DNA of 64,000 bases from Flagellimonas nanhaiensis (GTDB lineage: Bacteria > Bacteroidota > Bacteroidia > Flavobacteriales > Flavobacteriaceae), in contig NZ_QTJX01000001.1 in NCBI RefSeq assembly GCF_003382275.1, forward strand, positions 186,001 to 250,000. The letters run 5' to 3'. The position numbers were made by a program, and so were the translations under genes. The notes below the pieces were generated by a model. That model had not been told where the DNA came from and ran no database searches. It saw nothing but the letters and a program-made list of their open reading frames with translations. Positions 18,367 through 27,188 of this stretch are shown here, piece after piece. The number at the start of each line of letters is the position of its first letter. Position 1 is the stretch's first letter.

Positions 18367-19095
18367 ATGAAAAATTCCAGATTTTTTGGCTTCATATTAA
18401 TTGGAGTTACTTTGCTCCATAGTTGCAAATCGTACAAAGCCCAAAAAGAAGAAGCGTTGTTGAGTTTCCCAGATTTAGGCACTTTGGTGATGACCAAAGG
18501 GGATTTGTGGTATAGTGCCGCCGAGCAAATTGGGGTTCCAAAATGGTCTAAACTTAAGGTAGATGTACAACAGTTACCGTTCAATAGGACAAGTTATCTG
18601 GACTATGCGGCACATATGCAAAGGGCGGGAAAAATCAATAGTATTTCCTACAACGACTCGTTACCCTATAAACCAAAATACCTCAGGTTACAGTTACTGG
18701 ATAAGGTAGGTCTCGCCAGTTTGTTGAACAATGAGGCCCATGACCAACTAAGGTCTTACATTTCTGCTGATGACGCTTACAAGTTGGTGACAGGTTTGAA
18801 TATTACGGTTCCAGAAACCGATATGCCCTCTTTTCTGCAGGCAGAGGCAGTTCAATTGCAGAAGGATAGGTATGGAAGCGTTCAACTTGTCGTGATTAAC
18901 GGTGATTTTGAAAAACGGTACTTTTTTTCGGAATTGCATGTATTTGGCTATCAATACAATCATTTTTGCTGGGGCGAGGACCAGTATCATAACTTAATTA
19001 TAGAAAATCTCATTTCCGAAGGGCAGAAATGTCCTAAAGGAACCTATGTGAAGGCTTCTAAGGTAAATGGAGATAAAGCATATCTTAAATTTTGA
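18367..19095 (+). CDS. Hypothetical lipoprotein, first gene of the pseudopilin operon
   Basis: 242 residues with a convincing lipobox (MKNSRFFGFILIGVTLLHSC, lipid site at Cys20). The rest is soluble with no family I recognise; it contains W/Y-rich segments (VMTKGDLWYSAAEQIG, FSELHVFGYQYNHFCWGEDQ). Only three bases separate it from the next lipoprotein gene, and six further genes follow closely, ending with gspF. A pilotin- or secretin-associated role would fit the context, but that is speculation from position. Confidence 0.6.
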   Translation: MKNSRFFGFILIGVTLLHSCKSYKAQKEEALLSFPDLGTLVMTKGDLWYSAAEQIGVPKWSKLKVDVQQLPFNRTSYLDYAAHMQRAGKINSISYNDSLPYKPKYLRLQLLDKVGLASLLNNEAHDQLRSYISADDAYKLVTGLNITVPETDMPSFLQAEAVQLQKDRYGSVQLVVINGDFEKRYFFSELHVFGYQYNHFCWGEDQYHNLIIENLISEGQKCPKGTYVKASKVNGDKAYLKF

Positions 19096-19098
19096 ACT

Positions 19099-19794
19099 AT
19101 GAGGAAGGTTAGTATGGTGATATGGGCTGTGGCACTCGTATGGGTATGTAGCTGTGAAGATATTTTGGAAGTCCCTGATATTACTGGTGAGACGGTTTCC
19201 ATTTTGGCACCAACGGATGGAAGCGTTATCGCATCCAATGCAGTCGGTTTTAATTGGGAGAAGGTAAATGAAGCTGCAGCATATAGAATTCAAATTGCTG
19301 CTCCGGATTTTGATAACACCGTTCAGATTATTTTGGACAGTATAGTACAAGAGGACACTTTGGGAAATGTATCAACACGAATAAATCAGGATTTGCTTAA
19401 TGGAACCTATGCATGGCGGGTAAAAGCATTGAATAGCGACTATGAAACGGTGTATTCACTGAGCAGTTTTCGAGTAGAAGGGGATGAAAATTTGGATTCT
19501 ACCCCTCCCAACATACCGCAATTGGCGGCTCCGGCCAATGGGGCATCACAAAGCAATGCTACGGTCAACTTTTCTTGGACCAGGGAAGATGTTCCCGGTA
19601 CAGCTGAACGTGATAGTATTTTTATTTACTCCGATGAGAATCTACAGAATCTTTCAACCAAGGCTCTGGGGGCCAATAAGACATTTACTATCGATTTAGC
19701 TGCCGGAACCTTTTATTGGTTTGTAAAAGCGTATGATACCGCCGGCAATGAAAGCGACCCCAGTACCACCTTTAACTTTACCATAAACAATTGA
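19099..19794 (+). CDS. Lipoprotein with two fibronectin III-like domains
   Basis: 231 residues. The signal ends in WVCSC, giving a lipid-modified cysteine at about residue 19. Two beta-sandwich modules follow: residues about 33-125 (SILAPTDGSVIASNAVGFNW, RIQIAAPDF, NGTYAWRVKALNSDY) and about 132-231 (PQLAAPANGASQSNATVNFS, GTFYWFVKAYDTAGNES). Both show the Fn3-like W and YxWRV/FYWFVKA strands. Such modules bind proteins or sugars at the surface. The stop overlaps the TTG start of the next gene. Confidence 0.7.
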   Translation: MRKVSMVIWAVALVWVCSCEDILEVPDITGETVSILAPTDGSVIASNAVGFNWEKVNEAAAYRIQIAAPDFDNTVQIILDSIVQEDTLGNVSTRINQDLLNGTYAWRVKALNSDYETVYSLSSFRVEGDENLDSTPPNIPQLAAPANGASQSNATVNFSWTREDVPGTAERDSIFIYSDENLQNLSTKALGANKTFTIDLAAGTFYWFVKAYDTAGNESDPSTTFNFTINN

Positions 19795-20261
19795 GCAAGA
19801 ATGTTAAAACATACGTTTTGTTGGGGCTTGTCCTGGCCATTTGGGGTATAATAGGGTACAGATTACTTGGTGTGTTCTCTCCAGAATCAGACGGACTCTC
19901 GGTTGTTGCAATCGATGATTATCAACCTAAAAAAACCATCAAAAAGGATACATTTAGTTTAATAGCAGATTATAGAGATCCTTTTTTGGGAACAAGGAGC
20001 AAATCAACCCGAAAAAAACAAAGTACTACTAAGGTCAAGGCTCCTACAACACCGTTTCCCAATATAGTTTTTACAGGCCTTGTTTCGGGTGGCCAAACCA
20101 AGGATAATATTTTTTTTGTGACCATAGCGGGCAATCAAAAGCTGATGAAGAAGGGAAGCACCAATGATGGAGTTACCCTGTTGGGCGGTTCCTCCAAAAG
20201 CATTAGGGTCAGACATAAGGGAATCGTAAAAACAATACCCATACAGAATGCTGAGCAATAA
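19791..20261 (+). CDS. GspC/PilP-like inner-membrane protein
   Basis: 156 residues from a TTG start at 19,791 that overlaps the upstream stop; no better start is visible. One N-terminal membrane helix (YVLLGLVLAIWGIIGYRLL) is followed by a disordered Lys/Thr-rich linker. The C-terminal beta domain (about 98-150: NIVFTGLVSGG, FVTIAGNQKLMKKGSTNDGV, SKSIRVRHKGIVKTIPI) matches the layout of the homology region of GspC/PilP, which couples the inner-membrane platform to the secretin in type II secretion and type IV pili. The assignment rests on topology and pattern plus the neighbouring pseudopilins and gspF. Confidence 0.6.
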   Translation: MSKNVKTYVLLGLVLAIWGIIGYRLLGVFSPESDGLSVVAIDDYQPKKTIKKDTFSLIADYRDPFLGTRSKSTRKKQSTTKVKAPTTPFPNIVFTGLVSGGQTKDNIFFVTIAGNQKLMKKGSTNDGVTLLGGSSKSIRVRHKGIVKTIPIQNAEQ

Positions 20262-21510
20262 AAAAGTCAAGGCTGGGGCTCTTCAATTTGTCTTATTTGT
20301 TGGGGCGTTGATCGCAGTATTATTGTTGACTTTTGTTCTACTACATCAAGCGCATCAACTTTTTGACAAAAAAACGTTGAAAACTGTCCAACTAGTGCAA
20401 AAAGCGGATATGGGTGTTCAATATGCCATGGAGCAAAATTTGCCCTTGAACAATTCTGTGTTATTGAATCTACCGGGAGATGATGGCATCAATGTATATG
20501 TTGAAAAATCTTATTGGGGCGTTTTCGAAAAGTATTCGGTAGTTACAAAATTTAAAAAAAACAAATATGTTAAAACAGCCCTTGTTGGGGGAGCAATGGG
20601 GCAACAATTCCCAGCACTATATTTAAAGGACAATGATAGACCAATGATCATAGCCGGCCGGTCAAAAATTACCGGAAACGCCTATTTACCCAAACAGGGA
20701 ATCCGGCCAGGAGGTATTGGCGGACATTTTTATCAATACAGTACTCCAGTTTTTGGAAATACGAAACACAGTTCCAAAGAACTTCCCTCTATTGATATGT
20801 CTTTGAAGATTTCATTTGAAGAGCTTTTGAACCCATTGTTTGGGGATGAGGGAAATGGTCAATTAAGGTACCAGAGAAATATGAAAGTGATGAATTCCTT
20901 TAAATCATCCACACAATTGGTAACAGGATATGTTCTTAGACTCGATGATATAGAGCTTGTTGGAAATGTTATTGTGGTTGCATCCGGTCAAATTGAAGTT
21001 GGAGCGCATAGTACGATCAATGATGCGTTACTGGTTGCGCCCAAAATTGTAATAGAAAGTGGATTTAAGGGGTCATTACAGGCCATAGCTTCACGGGAGA
21101 TAGTTGTTGAGGAAAATGTAGAACTGGAGTATCCCTCTGCTTTACTGGTGAACATGGAAAAAGGGGTAGTTCCCAAAAAAAATGGGATTCCAAATATTCT
21201 TGTTAAAAAGAATAGCACTGTTCGCGGAGTAGTTTCCTATCATGGAAAGTTGGCCGAAAACTCGTTCATTCCACAAGTAAAAATTGAAGAAAACGCCTTA
21301 GTTCAAGGAGAGGTGTATTGTGAAGAAAACCTGGAATTAAAGGGAACGGTGCACGGTAAGGTCTGGACCAACAATTTTATTTCCCTTGAAAATGGGAGTG
21401 TATATCAAAATCATTTGTTCAACGGTACTATTGATTCCAGCATATTACCAGTACAATTTGCTGGTCTTGTGCTGGATGATAAGAAAACAATTGCAAAATG
21501 GATGTACTGA
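20248..21510 (+). CDS. GspK-like large pseudopilin with bactofilin-like C-terminal region (candidate)
   Basis: 420 residues. The N terminus has a pseudopilin layout: short basic leader KKVKA, then GALQFVLFVGALIAVLLLTF with no Glu at position 5. GspK, the largest minor pseudopilin, also lacks Glu5. The C-terminal half (about 225-400) is a ladder of short beta strands (VIVVASGQIEVGAHSTINDA, VQGEVYCEENLELKGTVHGK) like the polymer-forming bactofilin or a right-handed beta-helix. The leader KVKA is almost identical in the next two genes, so all three may use the same prepilin peptidase. It overlaps both neighbours (14 and 13 bases). Confidence 0.5.
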   Translation: MLSNKKVKAGALQFVLFVGALIAVLLLTFVLLHQAHQLFDKKTLKTVQLVQKADMGVQYAMEQNLPLNNSVLLNLPGDDGINVYVEKSYWGVFEKYSVVTKFKKNKYVKTALVGGAMGQQFPALYLKDNDRPMIIAGRSKITGNAYLPKQGIRPGGIGGHFYQYSTPVFGNTKHSSKELPSIDMSLKISFEELLNPLFGDEGNGQLRYQRNMKVMNSFKSSTQLVTGYVLRLDDIELVGNVIVVASGQIEVGAHSTINDALLVAPKIVIESGFKGSLQAIASREIVVEENVELEYPSALLVNMEKGVVPKKNGIPNILVKKNSTVRGVVSYHGKLAENSFIPQVKIEENALVQGEVYCEENLELKGTVHGKVWTNNFISLENGSVYQNHLFNGTIDSSILPVQFAGLVLDDKKTIAKWMY

Positions 21511-21839
21511 AAAAAGTTAAAGCCTCTACTTTGATGGAAACTATGGTGGCAACGGTACTTATTGTGGTTTTGTTTATGATGGCCAGCCTTGTACTCAATT
21601 CACTTTTTGGTGCACAGGTAAAGAACAATACCCAACCATTGAAGAATCATTTACGAAAATTGGAATACCTGTATAATCATAAAAAATTGAACTTTCCCTT
21701 TTATGAAGAATGGGAAGGATGGGAAATTAATTTGAATCAATCCGGTAGTGATAGAGTTTTAGAATTCAATGCTACACGTTTCGAAGAACCTAATGTACGG
21801 GCAATAAAGCATGTTTTTTATGATAAAAATAACCCATAG
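21498..21839 (+). CDS. Prepilin-type pseudopilin (GspI-like size)
   Basis: 113 residues. The leader KKVKA is followed by STLMETMVATVLIVVLFMMA, the type III signal of prepilins with Glu at +5 and Ala in place of the usual Gly at -1. The mature protein is about 100 residues with a short C-terminal beta region (WEGWEINLNQSGSDRVLEF), the size of a minor pseudopilin. It is expected to be cleaved by a prepilin peptidase and built into a pilus-like fibre in the periplasm. The 3' end overlaps the next pseudopilin gene by 29 bases. Confidence 0.75.
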   Translation: MDVLKKVKASTLMETMVATVLIVVLFMMASLVLNSLFGAQVKNNTQPLKNHLRKLEYLYNHKKLNFPFYEEWEGWEINLNQSGSDRVLEFNATRFEEPNVRAIKHVFYDKNNP

Positions 21840-22290
21840 AAAAGTTTCGGCATTTACGCTAAGTGAAATGCTGGTGGTTATGCTTTTGACCATCATTGTG
21901 GTTGGTTTGGCATTTTCCATGTTAGGCTTGGTACAGCGACAGATGTGGGGCATTCAGGATAATTATGAAACAAAAACAATTGAAAATGTATTGCAACAAG
22001 CTTTATGGATTGACTTTGGAAGGCATTCTCAAATTCAGGTAACCAATGGGAATAGCACTTTGATCATGGCTAATGAATTGGAATCCACTACATATTATTT
22101 TATGAAGGAATATGTTCTAAAGGACAGGGATACTTTTCATACCAACCTAAAGGTTGATAAACTCTATTTTAGAGGAGATGAGGTCCAAGGGGGTATTGTT
22201 GATGCTATTGAGCTGGCTGGAGTGATTGAGGGTAAAACAAAGCACTTTTTTATCTATAAGAGCAATGATGCAGCAATTTTCATGAATTGA
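21811..22290 (+). CDS. Prepilin-type pseudopilin (GspJ-like)
   Basis: 159 residues. The leader ends KVSA and is followed by FTLSEMLVVMLLTIIVVGLA with Glu at +5, a clear prepilin N terminus. A helix (RQMWGIQDNYETKTIENVL) and a beta-rich globular part follow, as in GspJ-type minor pseudopilins. Start choice: the ATG at 21,811 lies inside the preceding gene; an in-frame ATG at 21,820 is equally possible. It lies six bases before gspF. Confidence 0.75.
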   Translation: MFFMIKITHRKVSAFTLSEMLVVMLLTIIVVGLAFSMLGLVQRQMWGIQDNYETKTIENVLQQALWIDFGRHSQIQVTNGNSTLIMANELESTTYYFMKEYVLKDRDTFHTNLKVDKLYFRGDEVQGGIVDAIELAGVIEGKTKHFFIYKSNDAAIFMN

Positions 22291-22296
22291 CAGAAA

Positions 22297-23442
22297 ATGG
22301 GTTTTAATCTTCAAAATATTGCACACAAGGAGTCTCCAAAGAGAGATGATACCATTGGAAAGGTAAAGAAACCATTGCTTGAGCGTGAAGTGAGGTTGTT
22401 TGGGAAACCTTTTTCGAACAAGAAGAAAGAAGATTTTTATACAGAACTAAGTATTCTGCTCAAGGCTGGCATTACATTAAAGGAAGCTTTGAAATTGATT
22501 GAAGATGGTCAAAAAAGAGAATCCCACAAGGCACTTATCAATTTTTTGGGTGAAAGCTTGCTTTCGGGAAAAAGTTTTTCTGAAGCCGTTCGGGAGAAAA
22601 AGGAATTCACGGAGTATGAGTATTATTCAATAAAAATAGGAGAGGAGTCTGGAACGTTGGAAACCATTGCCAAGGAGCTGGGACTTTTTTTTGCAAAGAA
22701 AAATGAACAGCGAAGAGATTTGGTAAATGCTCTTACCTATCCAATAATTATTCTGATTACGGCCGTTTTGGTGGTAATTTTCATGTTACGATTGGTTGTG
22801 CCCATGTTCCAGGATATCTTTAAGCAGAACAATGTGGATTTACCTTGGATAACCAGAATGATTATTAGTGTTTCTGATTTGATCAAGGATTATGGTTGGT
22901 GGATCTTACTTGCCTTGATAGTTGTGGTATTTGGGAGAAAACTTCTTTTTAAACAGGATAAATTCAAAAGGGCAGCAGATTATTTGATGATGAGAATACC
23001 GTATTTGGGCGCTTTTTTGAAAGCTGTATATCTTGCACAATTTACCAGAGCACTTAGCTTATTGACAGCATCAAAGATCCCAATGCTGAACAGCATCGAA
23101 ATGGCCGGTAAAATGATTGATTTTTATCCCCTGCGAGATGCTTTGGATTCGGTGAATAAAAAAATCATACAAGGTGAAAGTCTTAGTAATAGTCTAAAAG
23201 ATAGAGCTATTTTTAGCAATAAGATGATATCCATGGTGAAGGTGGCGGAGGAGACAAATCAGACAGAATTTATGTTTGACAGGCTCAATCAACAGTACGC
23301 CATTGAGGTACAGCAAAAATCCAAGCTTTTGAGCACTTTGTTGGAACCCATGATTATCTTGGTTGTTGGCACTTGTGTAGGGGTCATTCTCGTAGCAATG
23401 TACCTGCCAATGTTTAAATTGGGTACTGTATTAGGAGGGTAA
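22297..23442 (+). CDS. Type II secretion/type IV pilus platform protein GspF
   Basis: 381 residues, normal length for the family. Two T2SS-F domains (about 47-168 and 250-371) share the pattern LLxAGxxLxEALxLI ... SGxSxSxAxxxK... FxxxEYxxIxIGEESGxL, and three membrane helices are clear (YPIIILITAVLVVIFML, WWILLALIVVVFG, PMIILVVGTCVGVILVAM). GspF/PilC forms the rotor-like inner-membrane base that the assembly ATPase drives. It is the last gene of the operon. No GspE ATPase or GspD secretin gene lies in the window, so those parts must come from elsewhere if the system works. Confidence 0.92.
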   Translation: MGFNLQNIAHKESPKRDDTIGKVKKPLLEREVRLFGKPFSNKKKEDFYTELSILLKAGITLKEALKLIEDGQKRESHKALINFLGESLLSGKSFSEAVREKKEFTEYEYYSIKIGEESGTLETIAKELGLFFAKKNEQRRDLVNALTYPIIILITAVLVVIFMLRLVVPMFQDIFKQNNVDLPWITRMIISVSDLIKDYGWWILLALIVVVFGRKLLFKQDKFKRAADYLMMRIPYLGAFLKAVYLAQFTRALSLLTASKIPMLNSIEMAGKMIDFYPLRDALDSVNKKIIQGESLSNSLKDRAIFSNKMISMVKVAEETNQTEFMFDRLNQQYAIEVQQKSKLLSTLLEPMIILVVGTCVGVILVAMYLPMFKLGTVLGG

Positions 23443-23670
23443 AATTGAACACTGTTTAGTATGCCAATGTAAACAACATTATTAGACTTATGGGTGTATT
23501 TGTCCAGGGAAAAGTATTGTCCTAGGAACAAGAACCTGCCTTTCAAACTACCAATAAGTAATGACTTCCAGACTTCCAAGAGTTTGCCTCCACATTGTGG
23601 GCGGATTTCTCAAATTTTATCTGATTCTTTCATCAAAAACCACATCCAAAATCCAAGAAAAAGGTAAGGA

Positions 23671-24303
23671 CTACAACAGCTCTTTCTCTATAGCTATTTT
23701 AATAATGCCCACACTATTTTTGGCCCCAAGCTTGCTCATGATATTCATGCGATGGGTTTCCACAGTTTTTGGACTGATGAACAGTTTTTCTGAGATTTCC
23801 TGAGTGGTCAATTCTTCAGAAATAGCTATTAACACATCATGCTCACGTCTGGTCAACTTAGGCTTTAGGCCATTATCACTAGCTGTTTTGGTTTGACCCA
23901 ATAGTTTTTTATGTAGGTCTGCTTGCAAAAACACCTCCCCAGATAACACTTGGGTTATTGCAGTCAAAAGTTCCAATTTATCCGTGTTTTTGAGTAAGTA
24001 GCCGTGCACCCCATTTTTAAGCATGCGTTTTATAAATGAGATGTCCTCAAAGTTGGTGAGCGCAATTATTTTTAAATCTGGGTACTTTTTTAGCAATTGT
24101 TTGCTTAAATCTATACCGTTAATATCCGGTAAATTAATATCCAACAACAAAACATCGGGTTGTACTTTAGATATCCCCTCCAAGGTTTCCGATGCATTTT
24201 TATAGGTACCCGAAATGGCAATTTCAGGTGTATTTTCAAGCATGGAAGCTATACCCTGCAATACCATTTCATGATCGTCGGTTATGGCTATTTTAGTCTC
24301 CAT
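23671..24303 (-). CDS. NarL/LuxR-type response regulator
   Basis: 210 residues: a receiver domain with phospho-acceptor Asp55 (DVLLLDINLPDINGIDL), switch Thr (LTNFED) and the KxxxGYLLK lysine region, then a LuxR-type helix-turn-helix (LTRREHDVLIAISEELTTQE, SPKTVETHRMNIMSKLGA). It overlaps the 3' end of the histidine kinase gene by 11 bases, so the kinase is its expected partner. The gene converges on gspF across 228 bases in which I see no clear terminator. Confidence 0.92.
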   Translation of the reverse strand: METKIAITDDHEMVLQGIASMLENTPEIAISGTYKNASETLEGISKVQPDVLLLDINLPDINGIDLSKQLLKKYPDLKIIALTNFEDISFIKRMLKNGVHGYLLKNTDKLELLTAITQVLSGEVFLQADLHKKLLGQTKTASDNGLKPKLTRREHDVLIAISEELTTQEISEKLFISPKTVETHRMNIMSKLGAKNSVGIIKIAIEKELL

Positions 24304-26245
24304 TCAAGAGTTCTTTATTAATGTCAATAGTATAGGAGGTTCCTTTGTCGTTGGAAATGAAATCCGTGGTGGCATTTAAATAATCTGTCCTTGATTGTAC
24401 ATTGCCCAAACCAATGCCATCACTTTCAATGGTATGTTTATCAAAGCCCTTGCCGTCATCTTCTACCGTTATTTGAATAATATTCTCATGGGCACTTATC
24501 TGAACATTGATATGTGAGGCTTCGGAATGCCTTACCGCATTGGTTACCAGTTCTTGAATAATCCGAAAAGCGTTTACTTCTGCTTTTTTAGGTATATCGA
24601 TATCTTCACCAAGGTGTTGAAAATTGATTTCTATGCTGGGAGAAACATCATTTAAATTGGCACAATAGACTTGAGTGGCTTCCAACAAATTAAAGTTTTC
24701 CAGTGACGGCGGAATCAAATTATGGGAAATGGCCCTTACTTGTTTGCAGGAATCATCTATCATGGCAATTGCCTCTTTGATCACAGTATTGTTCATTTCC
24801 AGCAAGGACGACAATTTATATTTAATGGCTGCTAAATCACCATTTACTCCATCGTGCAACTCTTTGGCAACTCGAAGCCTTTCCTTTTCCTCTCCTTCGA
24901 TCAAAGATTCCAACGTTTTAATCTGAAATTCTCTTTTTAGGGTCAGTAGTTCCTGATTTTTCCGTTTTTGACGCTGTTTGAACAAAAATATCAACAAAGT
25001 TGTACCCACTATCAAGAACACAAGTCCTCCCAGCATAAAATTGTTTTGGGATTTTTTGGCTTGAATCTCAGTTTCTTGTTCTCTGAGAGCTAGTTGTTGT
25101 GTTGCTATTTCTTTGTCCTTTTTTTCGGTTTGGTATTTTTTATCCAGCTCATTAATGTTTTTAATATTTGCTTCGTTTAGGATACTATCTTTATAAACAA
25201 CGAAGACTTTATGGTATTCTAAGGCTTCTTTATATTTTTTCCTTTTCTCAAAAAGCCTATATAATTCTAGGTTCAATTCCTTTACATGTTGTTTGCTGTT
25301 GGAATTTAGGGCAACACCCTCTTTTAAATATGTCTCGCTCTTTTTTAGATTGCCCAATTCCGAATGGGCAGTGGCTAAATTTGACAATGTTTGCAACAAT
25401 TCCGTGGAATAGTCATTTCTTTTTTGAATTTCATATGCCTTCTCAAAAAAGGGAATGGCCTTTCTAAATTGTCCTTCTTCATTCAACAATAACCCAAATT
25501 GAAAATTGACCAAGGCCACTCCAAAATCACTATCGGCGTTTTGATAATTGGCCAAAGCTCTCTCATAGTACGAACGGCATTTTTTCAGTTCATTCTTGTT
25601 TTTGTACGCATTGGCCAATTGAAAATAAACATCCCCCAGATGTTCATCTTTCCTTCCTAGATTTTTATAAGTGCTCTCAGCTTCTTTTAATGATGTAATT
25701 GCCTGATCGTATTTTTTCAAATCAATATATACAATACCAATACTGTTCAGGGTAGAAGCCACCATGTCAGCATTCCTGGTCGCTCTTGATAGTTTATTGG
25801 CCTCGATAAAGTTTCCAAGGGCTTTTTCAAGATCTCCCTTTTGGGAATATACCACACCCTTTTCATAAAATGCATAGGTGAAGTTCGCCGTATCTTTAAC
25901 AGATTCAACATAATCTTGGAACTTTGTTAGACTTTCAAGGGCCTTATCATAATCCCCTGAAAGTCTGTAAAGCACTGAAAACTGAAAATTACTCAATGCT
26001 ATTTCACCAGGAAGTTCAAGTTCTTTGTAAATGGTGATGGAAGAATCCATATGTGCTATTGCCCCATTCAGATCTTGAAGCTTAAGGTACCAGCCAAGTT
26101 CGTAATGGGACTTTGCTTTTACAGTGTCATTATGGGTCGCTTTTAATACTTGATAAAGGCTATCAATAATAACCGTGGTTTGGCCGATAATTGACGGAGA
26201 GCACAGGAAGGCAATCAAAACACAAATAAGAATTCTATTTTTCAA
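24293..26245 (-). CDS. TPR-containing sensor histidine kinase (HisKA_3 type)
   Basis: About 650 residues. I prefer the TTG at 26,245 because it begins a signal peptide (MKNRILICVLIAFLCSPSII); an upstream TTG at 26,314 would overlap the neighbouring gene. An exported sensor part holds about nine TPR-like helices (GELAKALGNFIEANKLSR-type units, about 30-380). A membrane helix follows (NFMLGGLVFLIVGTTLLIFL), then a coiled coil, the HisKA_3 box with the phospho-acceptor His (ERLRVAKELHDGVNGDLAAI) and an HATPase domain (NAVRHSEA, DDGKGFD, GIGLGNV). The TPR sensors are periplasmic in this layout. Signal unknown. Confidence 0.85.
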   Translation of the reverse strand: MKNRILICVLIAFLCSPSIIGQTTVIIDSLYQVLKATHNDTVKAKSHYELGWYLKLQDLNGAIAHMDSSITIYKELELPGEIALSNFQFSVLYRLSGDYDKALESLTKFQDYVESVKDTANFTYAFYEKGVVYSQKGDLEKALGNFIEANKLSRATRNADMVASTLNSIGIVYIDLKKYDQAITSLKEAESTYKNLGRKDEHLGDVYFQLANAYKNKNELKKCRSYYERALANYQNADSDFGVALVNFQFGLLLNEEGQFRKAIPFFEKAYEIQKRNDYSTELLQTLSNLATAHSELGNLKKSETYLKEGVALNSNSKQHVKELNLELYRLFEKRKKYKEALEYHKVFVVYKDSILNEANIKNINELDKKYQTEKKDKEIATQQLALREQETEIQAKKSQNNFMLGGLVFLIVGTTLLIFLFKQRQKRKNQELLTLKREFQIKTLESLIEGEEKERLRVAKELHDGVNGDLAAIKYKLSSLLEMNNTVIKEAIAMIDDSCKQVRAISHNLIPPSLENFNLLEATQVYCANLNDVSPSIEINFQHLGEDIDIPKKAEVNAFRIIQELVTNAVRHSEASHINVQISAHENIIQITVEDDGKGFDKHTIESDGIGLGNVQSRTDYLNATTDFISNDKGTSYTIDINKELLNGD

Positions 26246-26288
26246 AAAGGCTGAGTTTAGTTTAACTAAAAATAAGTACAATTTTCTC

Positions 26289-27182
26289 TTAATTGCATAT
26301 ATCGCTTCCACCAATCACCCATTTATCCCCGTTAATGTAATAAGCTCCATCTTCAGTGTAACGTTCTATGGGCATATAATTCACTTCACCTGCATTGGAT
26401 ACCAGTCGCAATACCATATAGTCATGAATCATCATCAAGCTCCACAATCCCACGCCAGCGCTGTTGTTTGATGATACATGTCCATCAAAAGCACCACCTC
26501 CTGCACTGAAATCGGAATATCCATCAAAAGCAAACTGGCCATTTGAGCAAAAATTTATGGTTGTTTTGCCACTGGAACCTACACTTATGGTATTATCGTA
26601 ATCGCTTGTGTAATATGAACTGAACCTCATGAGTTTTCGCCCTTTGAACATGTTGGCCTTTTGTTGGGCCAATCGGTTCATGAATGGTCTATACCTGATC
26701 GACTTGGAGATTTCCACCGCCATATCTTGATATGAATCCTTAAAATTCTCTTGCAATGCCATTACTATGGTCATAACCCCACCTACTTGCCATAGTTTAC
26801 TTTTGGAGACCACAGCTACCAGTATAACCTGTTGTTGGCCGGCATATCCCTGGTATAGGGCTATATAATCCCCATTTTCCAATTGCATCACATCACTGGC
26901 CAAGGCAGCTTCAATACCTTCTTCTTGAATGTTCTGCTGCATGTTATGCAAAATAACCTGTTCTGTGGCCCATCCATGTTCCATCAATATAATGGCGGCC
27001 TCCTCGTTTGTATTGCTTATCGAGATCTGTCCATAGTTTTCTTCTTGAACCTGCCAACCGTTGGGCAAGGAAGCATCAATGGCAATACCGCTAAACTTTG
27101 TTTGTGCAACTGAGGTCATGGTAACTAATAACAGTATTAAAAGTGTTTTCATCATTTTAGAGGTTGAACTATTTTTCTCCAT
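26289..27182 (-). CDS. Hypothetical secreted protein
   Basis: 297 residues; MMKTLLILLLVTMTSVAQ at about residues 10-27 is a signal peptide, so the ATG codons near 27,152-27,155 are alternative starts. The first half (about 28-170) resembles a small alpha/beta domain of the PsbP/DUF1795 kind (FSGIAIDASLPNGWQVQEEN, SISNTNEEAAIILMEHG); this is a weak resemblance. The second half (about 195-297) is beta-rich with SSYYTSDYDNTISVGSSGKT. It lies six bases after the lipoprotein gene and just before the kinase, and may modulate or report to that kinase. Confidence 0.6.
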   Translation of the reverse strand: MEKNSSTSKMMKTLLILLLVTMTSVAQTKFSGIAIDASLPNGWQVQEENYGQISISNTNEEAAIILMEHGWATEQVILHNMQQNIQEEGIEAALASDVMQLENGDYIALYQGYAGQQQVILVAVVSKSKLWQVGGVMTIVMALQENFKDSYQDMAVEISKSIRYRPFMNRLAQQKANMFKGRKLMRFSSYYTSDYDNTISVGSSGKTTINFCSNGQFAFDGYSDFSAGGGAFDGHVSSNNSAGVGLWSLMMIHDYMVLRLVSNAGEVNYMPIERYTEDGAYYINGDKWVIGGSDICN

Positions 27183-27188
27183 GATATT

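Noticed and set aside
23443..23670. Possible gene or terminator between gspF and the response regulator
   Set aside because: I found no convincing frame, hairpin or RNA; the plus-strand frame 23,561-23,803 runs mostly through the regulator gene.
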